Positions 4,814-6,865 of a stretch of 6,865 bases of DNA are shown one piece after another. A program made the position numbers and the translations under genes. The notes under the pieces are model-generated. The model saw only the letters and a list, made by a program, of their open reading frames with translations. It had not been told where the DNA came from and searched no databases. Every line of letters begins with the position of its first letter. The stretch's first letter is position 1. The stretch is from Flavipsychrobacter stenotrophus (GTDB taxonomy: Bacteria > Bacteroidota > Bacteroidia > Chitinophagales > Chitinophagaceae): contig CANBQQ010000173.1 of the NCBI GenBank assembly GCA_947371715.1, forward strand, positions 1-6,865, in the 5' to 3' direction.

Positions 4814-5800
4814 ATGCAGTCAGTAACATACTTCTACAGAGAGCCAAGAAAAACAGGAGTTTCTATAGAAGGGATATTCAGGTTAGTAAAAGATTGCCTG
4901 AAAGGGAAAGTAGAGATCAAAGAATTCTATTGCGATCCTGCACTATCCCGCTATCAGAATACCATGCTGGCCGGCAAACATGCTGACGCGATCAATCATA
5001 TCACCGGTGATGTCAACTTTCTGGCATTGGGACTGAGGGGAAAGAAGAACATACTTACCGTTCACGACATGGGTCATTACGACACATTGAAGAACAGAAG
5101 TAAGCTCCACTTCCTTATCTACAAACTATTCTGGTTTCAACTACCCCTGAAGTATGTAGATATCGTTACCGTAGTCTCAAAATTTACCTACAACAAACTC
5201 ACAGAATACTTCAATTTTCCCGAAGACAGAATTAGGCTCATCTACGATCCGGTAAAGCCTATATTTCAATATTCAGAAAAGACCCTGCTGCATAATATAC
5301 CACGTATTCTCATGATGGGAACCGGGGTGCATAAAAACCTCAATGGGTTGCTGGAGGCTGCTAAAGGCAGAAATGTGCACCTCGATATTATCGGGTGGCC
5401 CTCAGATGCCGATATGGCAAAAATCAAAGACTATGCCATTGCCCATACCCTGTATAGCAAACTCACGGACGAAGAAGTATATACCCGATACAAAGAATGT
5501 GACATCATGTTTATGGCCTCCTTTTATGAAGGTTTCGGCATGCCCATCATTGAAGCCCAATCTGTCGGTCGCCCGGTTATAACAAGTAATATAGGTGCCA
5601 TGAAAGAAGTGGCCGAAGACTCCTGCTTACTGGTAGATCCAACAAAGCCTGAAGAAATCGGCACATCAATAGACAGACTAATTAATGATCGCGGACTATA
5701 TAATGAAATAGTACAAAAAGGCCTGAAAAACATAACACCCTATCAATACCAGATAATTGCACAACAGTACGCTGAAGTATATGCAGAGTTGAGTAAATAG
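4814..5800 (+). CDS. GT4-type glycosyltransferase (GT-B fold)
   Basis: This 328-residue protein is a probable retaining glycosyltransferase that moves a sugar from a nucleotide-sugar donor to a glycan or lipid-linked acceptor on the cytoplasmic face of the membrane. The N-terminal Rossmann domain has NILTVHDMGHYD (about 79-90) and IVTVVSKFTYNKLTEYF (about 117-133), a common GT4 acceptor-side pattern. The C-terminal domain starts near RILMMGTGVHKNLNGLLEA (about 164-182), where MGTG and KNL are typical, and contains the donor-binding E-x7-E motif EGFGMPIIE (E239 and E247), followed by GRPVITSNIGAMKEVA (about 252-267). The length is slightly short for the family but both domains are complete. 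The likely pathway is surface polysaccharide or glycan assembly; donor and acceptor cannot be read from the sequence. A repeat-rich gap starts shortly after the stop. Confidence 0.9.
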   Translation: MQSVTYFYREPRKTGVSIEGIFRLVKDCLKGKVEIKEFYCDPALSRYQNTMLAGKHADAINHITGDVNFLALGLRGKKNILTVHDMGHYDTLKNRSKLHFLIYKLFWFQLPLKYVDIVTVVSKFTYNKLTEYFNFPEDRIRLIYDPVKPIFQYSEKTLLHNIPRILMMGTGVHKNLNGLLEAAKGRNVHLDIIGWPSDADMAKIKDYAIAHTLYSKLTDEEVYTRYKECDIMFMASFYEGFGMPIIEAQSVGRPVITSNIGAMKEVAEDSCLLVDPTKPEEIGTSIDRLINDRGLYNEIVQKGLKNITPYQYQIIAQQYAEVYAELSK

Positions 5801-5845
5801 GGTATGTTATTTTAGTTAGCTGATTGCATTTGTTTGAAATTTAAT

Positions 5846-5884
5846 ATACATGTAATGATGCTGAAGGCATCACATGTATATAGC
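5846..5884 (+). repeat. Hairpin-8-TAGC element (copy H1)
   Basis: TGATGC (5856-5861) pairs with GCATCA (5867-5872). Outside it ATACATGT (5846-5853) and ACATGTAT (5872-5879) are perfect reverse complements, so the whole unit is a nested palindrome. TAGC (5881-5884) follows 8 bases after the inner stem foot. Confidence 0.7.
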
Positions 5885-5905
5885 AACAAAAATAGAAAAA
5901 GGGAT

Positions 5906-5934
5906 CGATGCCGAAGGTATCGCATGTGCATAGC
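5906..5934 (+). repeat. Hairpin-8-TAGC element (copy H2)
   Basis: CGATGCC (5906-5912) pairs with GGTATCG (5916-5922) around GAA, with one C-T mismatch or shifted pairing in the middle. Eight bases (5923-5930), CATGTGCA, closely match CATGTATA of copy H1, and TAGC lies at 5931-5934, exactly 50 bases after that of H1. Confidence 0.65.
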
Positions 5935-5961
5935 GACTGGTCTTTCATTAAGTAAAGATAG

Positions 5962-6007
5962 TAGCCCTGAAAGGGCGAAATAAACAGCGAGGGGTTTTAA
6001 CCCCTCG
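5962..6007 (+). repeat. Composite two-hairpin element (copy B)
   Basis: TAGC opens the element. GCCCT (5964-5968) pairs with AGGGC (5972-5976) around GAA. Eight bases (5977-5984) precede CAGCG (5985-5989), which merges into a perfect 9-bp stem, CGAGGGGTT (5988-5996) and AACCCCTCG (5999-6007). It matches copy A in plan, spacing and the TTTT-containing second loop, with both stems changed on both arms. Confidence 0.75.
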
Positions 6008-6026
6008 AACCCGAAAACCCAAACAC

Positions 6027-6053
6027 TAGCCCTGTAAGGGCGACATAACTGAG
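6027..6053 (+). repeat. Hairpin element (copy D)
   Basis: TAGC opens it; GCCCT (6029-6033) pairs perfectly with AGGGC (6037-6041) around GTA. Eight bases (6042-6049) follow and then TGAG in place of TAGC. It is close to copy B but lacks the second stem. Confidence 0.55.
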
Positions 6054-6088
6054 TAAGAAAAGTGAGCGGTTAGGTGCGTTACAAGTCA

Positions 6089-6117
6089 TTGCCCCGTAGG
6101 GTCAAAAGCTTTGTAGC
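6089..6117 (+). repeat. Hairpin-8-TAGC element (copy E)
   Basis: TTGCCCC (6089-6095) and GGGTCAA (6099-6105) pair around GTA with one mismatch in the middle. Eight bases (6106-6113), AAGCTTTG, precede TAGC (6114-6117). The preceding GTCATTGCCC resembles the right arm at 4011-4030. Confidence 0.6.
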
Positions 6118-6138
6118 AAAACACCAGCCTTCAACAAC

Positions 6139-6155
6139 GCGTCCCGGAGGGCCGC
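6139..6155 (+). repeat. Degenerate hairpin element (copy F)
   Basis: GCG (6139-6141) and CGC (6153-6155), CCC (6143-6145) and GGG (6149-6151) pair around GGA, with a single T/C mismatch between the two blocks. No TAG follows at the 8-base position, so it is either degenerate or only the stem portion of the family. Confidence 0.4.
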
Positions 6156-6204
6156 AACAATCGGCGGGGGAATTTAAATTGGATGAACATTAAACAACAC
6201 AAAA

Positions 6205-6865
6205 TTGAAAAAGATCGTTTACCTGTATTCTGAGATAATGCCTTACGCCATATCGGTGATGCGGGCCCTTGTGGAAGAATTTAACATAGAGGTGGAGTGC
6301 ATTAGCTGGGACCAGAACAAACGTACACCGTTTGTACCTGAGAACGAAAAAGGCATCACCTTTCATAAACGATCTGCATTCGATAAACAATCCATTATCG
6401 CCTTCCTCAAACGCACAGATCCCTTCATCATGTACGTCTCCGGCCGCATGGATGCGCTCTACCTCGAAGGCATCATGGACATGAAGAGCTGGAGCAAATG
6501 TAAGATCGTAACCGGCAGCGACAACCAGTGGGAAGGCTCCAATAAGCAAAAAGTGGCTGCCATAATGAGCCATCGCCTCTACGGCAAATACTTCGATTAC
6601 TTCTGGGTGCCCGGCCGCCGACAATACGAGTTTGCCCGCAGAATGGGCTACCCCAACGAACGCATCATCAGCAACTTGTTGACTGCCGATAGCCGTGTAT
6701 TTGCAGGCGCATATGAAAAGAACAGGACCCACAAACAACAGCGTGTCCCGCACAACCTCGTGTATGCAGGCCGCTTCGCCAAAACCAAGGGCATAGACAT
6801 ACTCATAGAAGCATTCATTGCTGCCCGTAAAGAGCTCAATAACGACTGGCAACTAACCCTTGTTG
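6205..6865 (+). CDS. GT4-type glycosyltransferase, 3'-truncated by the window edge
   Basis: From a TTG at 6205 the plus frame stays open for 220 codons to the end of the window. The start KKIVYLYSEIMPYAISVMRAL is the first beta strand, glycine-poor loop and helix of a GT-B N-terminal domain. IVTGSDNQWEGS (about 101-112) and FDYFWVPGRRQYEFARRMGY (about 130-149) fit the acceptor-side half, and LVYAGRFAKTKGIDILIEAF (about 185-204) opens the donor-binding domain. The E-x7-E motif would lie beyond the edge. The first in-frame ATG (6238) would cut the first beta strand, and a TGA lies upstream at 6184-6186, so TTG is the best start; its leader is A-rich with no Shine-Dalgarno. With the upstream glycosyltransferase it suggests a glycan assembly locus. 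Specificity is unknown. Confidence 0.85.
   Translation, partial: MKKIVYLYSEIMPYAISVMRALVEEFNIEVECISWDQNKRTPFVPENEKGITFHKRSAFDKQSIIAFLKRTDPFIMYVSGRMDALYLEGIMDMKSWSKCKIVTGSDNQWEGSNKQKVAAIMSHRLYGKYFDYFWVPGRRQYEFARRMGYPNERIISNLLTADSRVFAGAYEKNRTHKQQRVPHNLVYAGRFAKTKGIDILIEAFIAARKELNNDWQLTLV

Larger units (their letters stand above)
5801..6204. other. Repeat-rich intergenic region between two glycosyltransferases
   Basis: These 404 bases have no convincing plus-strand gene. Six hairpin elements occupy most of it: two tandem GATGC-type copies 50 bases apart (H1, H2), the composite copy B, and copies D, E and F. No clear T-run terminator follows the upstream gene, and no full-consensus promoter is visible before 6205; AATTTAAATT (6171-6180) is a short palindrome near the next start. 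Confidence 0.8.

Noticed and set aside
5846..6117. CRISPR array
   Set aside because: Repeat units differ in sequence, are themselves palindromic, and occur at irregular distances except for one 50-base pair; there is no run of identical repeats and no cas gene.
3598..6204. Defence system, insertion sequence with transposase, or integrase in the gaps
   Set aside because: No plus- or minus-strand frame in either gap has transposase, integrase, nuclease or restriction motifs; only non-coding hairpin elements are seen.
6190..6852. Minus-strand open frame of 220 codons
   Set aside because: It lies antisense to the plus-strand glycosyltransferase, whose motifs and secondary-structure pattern are clear. 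The minus product has no recognised motif and is a shadow.

Overview
The window looks like a chromosomal stretch from a member of the Bacteroidota, most likely near the Chitinophagaceae. The signs are the sequence of the ECF sigma factor, the DUF4846 and DUF4159 proteins typical of this phylum, start codons without Shine-Dalgarno sequences, and promoter boxes resembling TANNTTTG. The lineage is inferred from pattern recognition; no search was run.

Left part (1-1589). The window opens inside an AT-rich nucleotidyltransferase-fold gene whose start lies outside (1-381, +). It converges, with 8 bases between, on a lipoprotein gene of the DUF4846 family (390-1202, -). A 387-base divergent gap follows. 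It has no gene but holds two inverted repeats and one perfect -7 promoter box.

Middle (1590-3597). Three plus-strand genes sit close together: an ECF-type sigma factor, rsmE (16S rRNA m3U1498 methyltransferase), and a secreted DUF4159 protein whose start overlaps the end of rsmE by 17 bases. They could be co-transcribed, and rsmE may also have its own promoter right at its start codon.

Right part (3598-6865). Two repeat-packed gaps (3598-4157 and 5801-6204) bracket a membrane-anchored protein with a carbohydrate-binding-like beta domain and a GT4-type glycosyltransferase. A second GT4-type glycosyltransferase starts at 6205 (TTG) and runs off the window. This is probably the edge of a surface polysaccharide or glycan locus.

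No defence system, CRISPR array, transposase, tRNA or rRNA was found. The most unusual content is the two gaps. They hold about a dozen small hairpin elements of differing sequence, most with one shared layout: a short stem with a GAA/GTA-like apex, exactly 8 bases, then TAG (usually TAGC). Copies differ by paired, compensating changes in the stems, so the fold rather than the sequence seems to be kept. They resemble REP/REPIN-type elements mobilised by TnpA-REP (RAYT) proteins, but no such gene is in the window and that link is inference.
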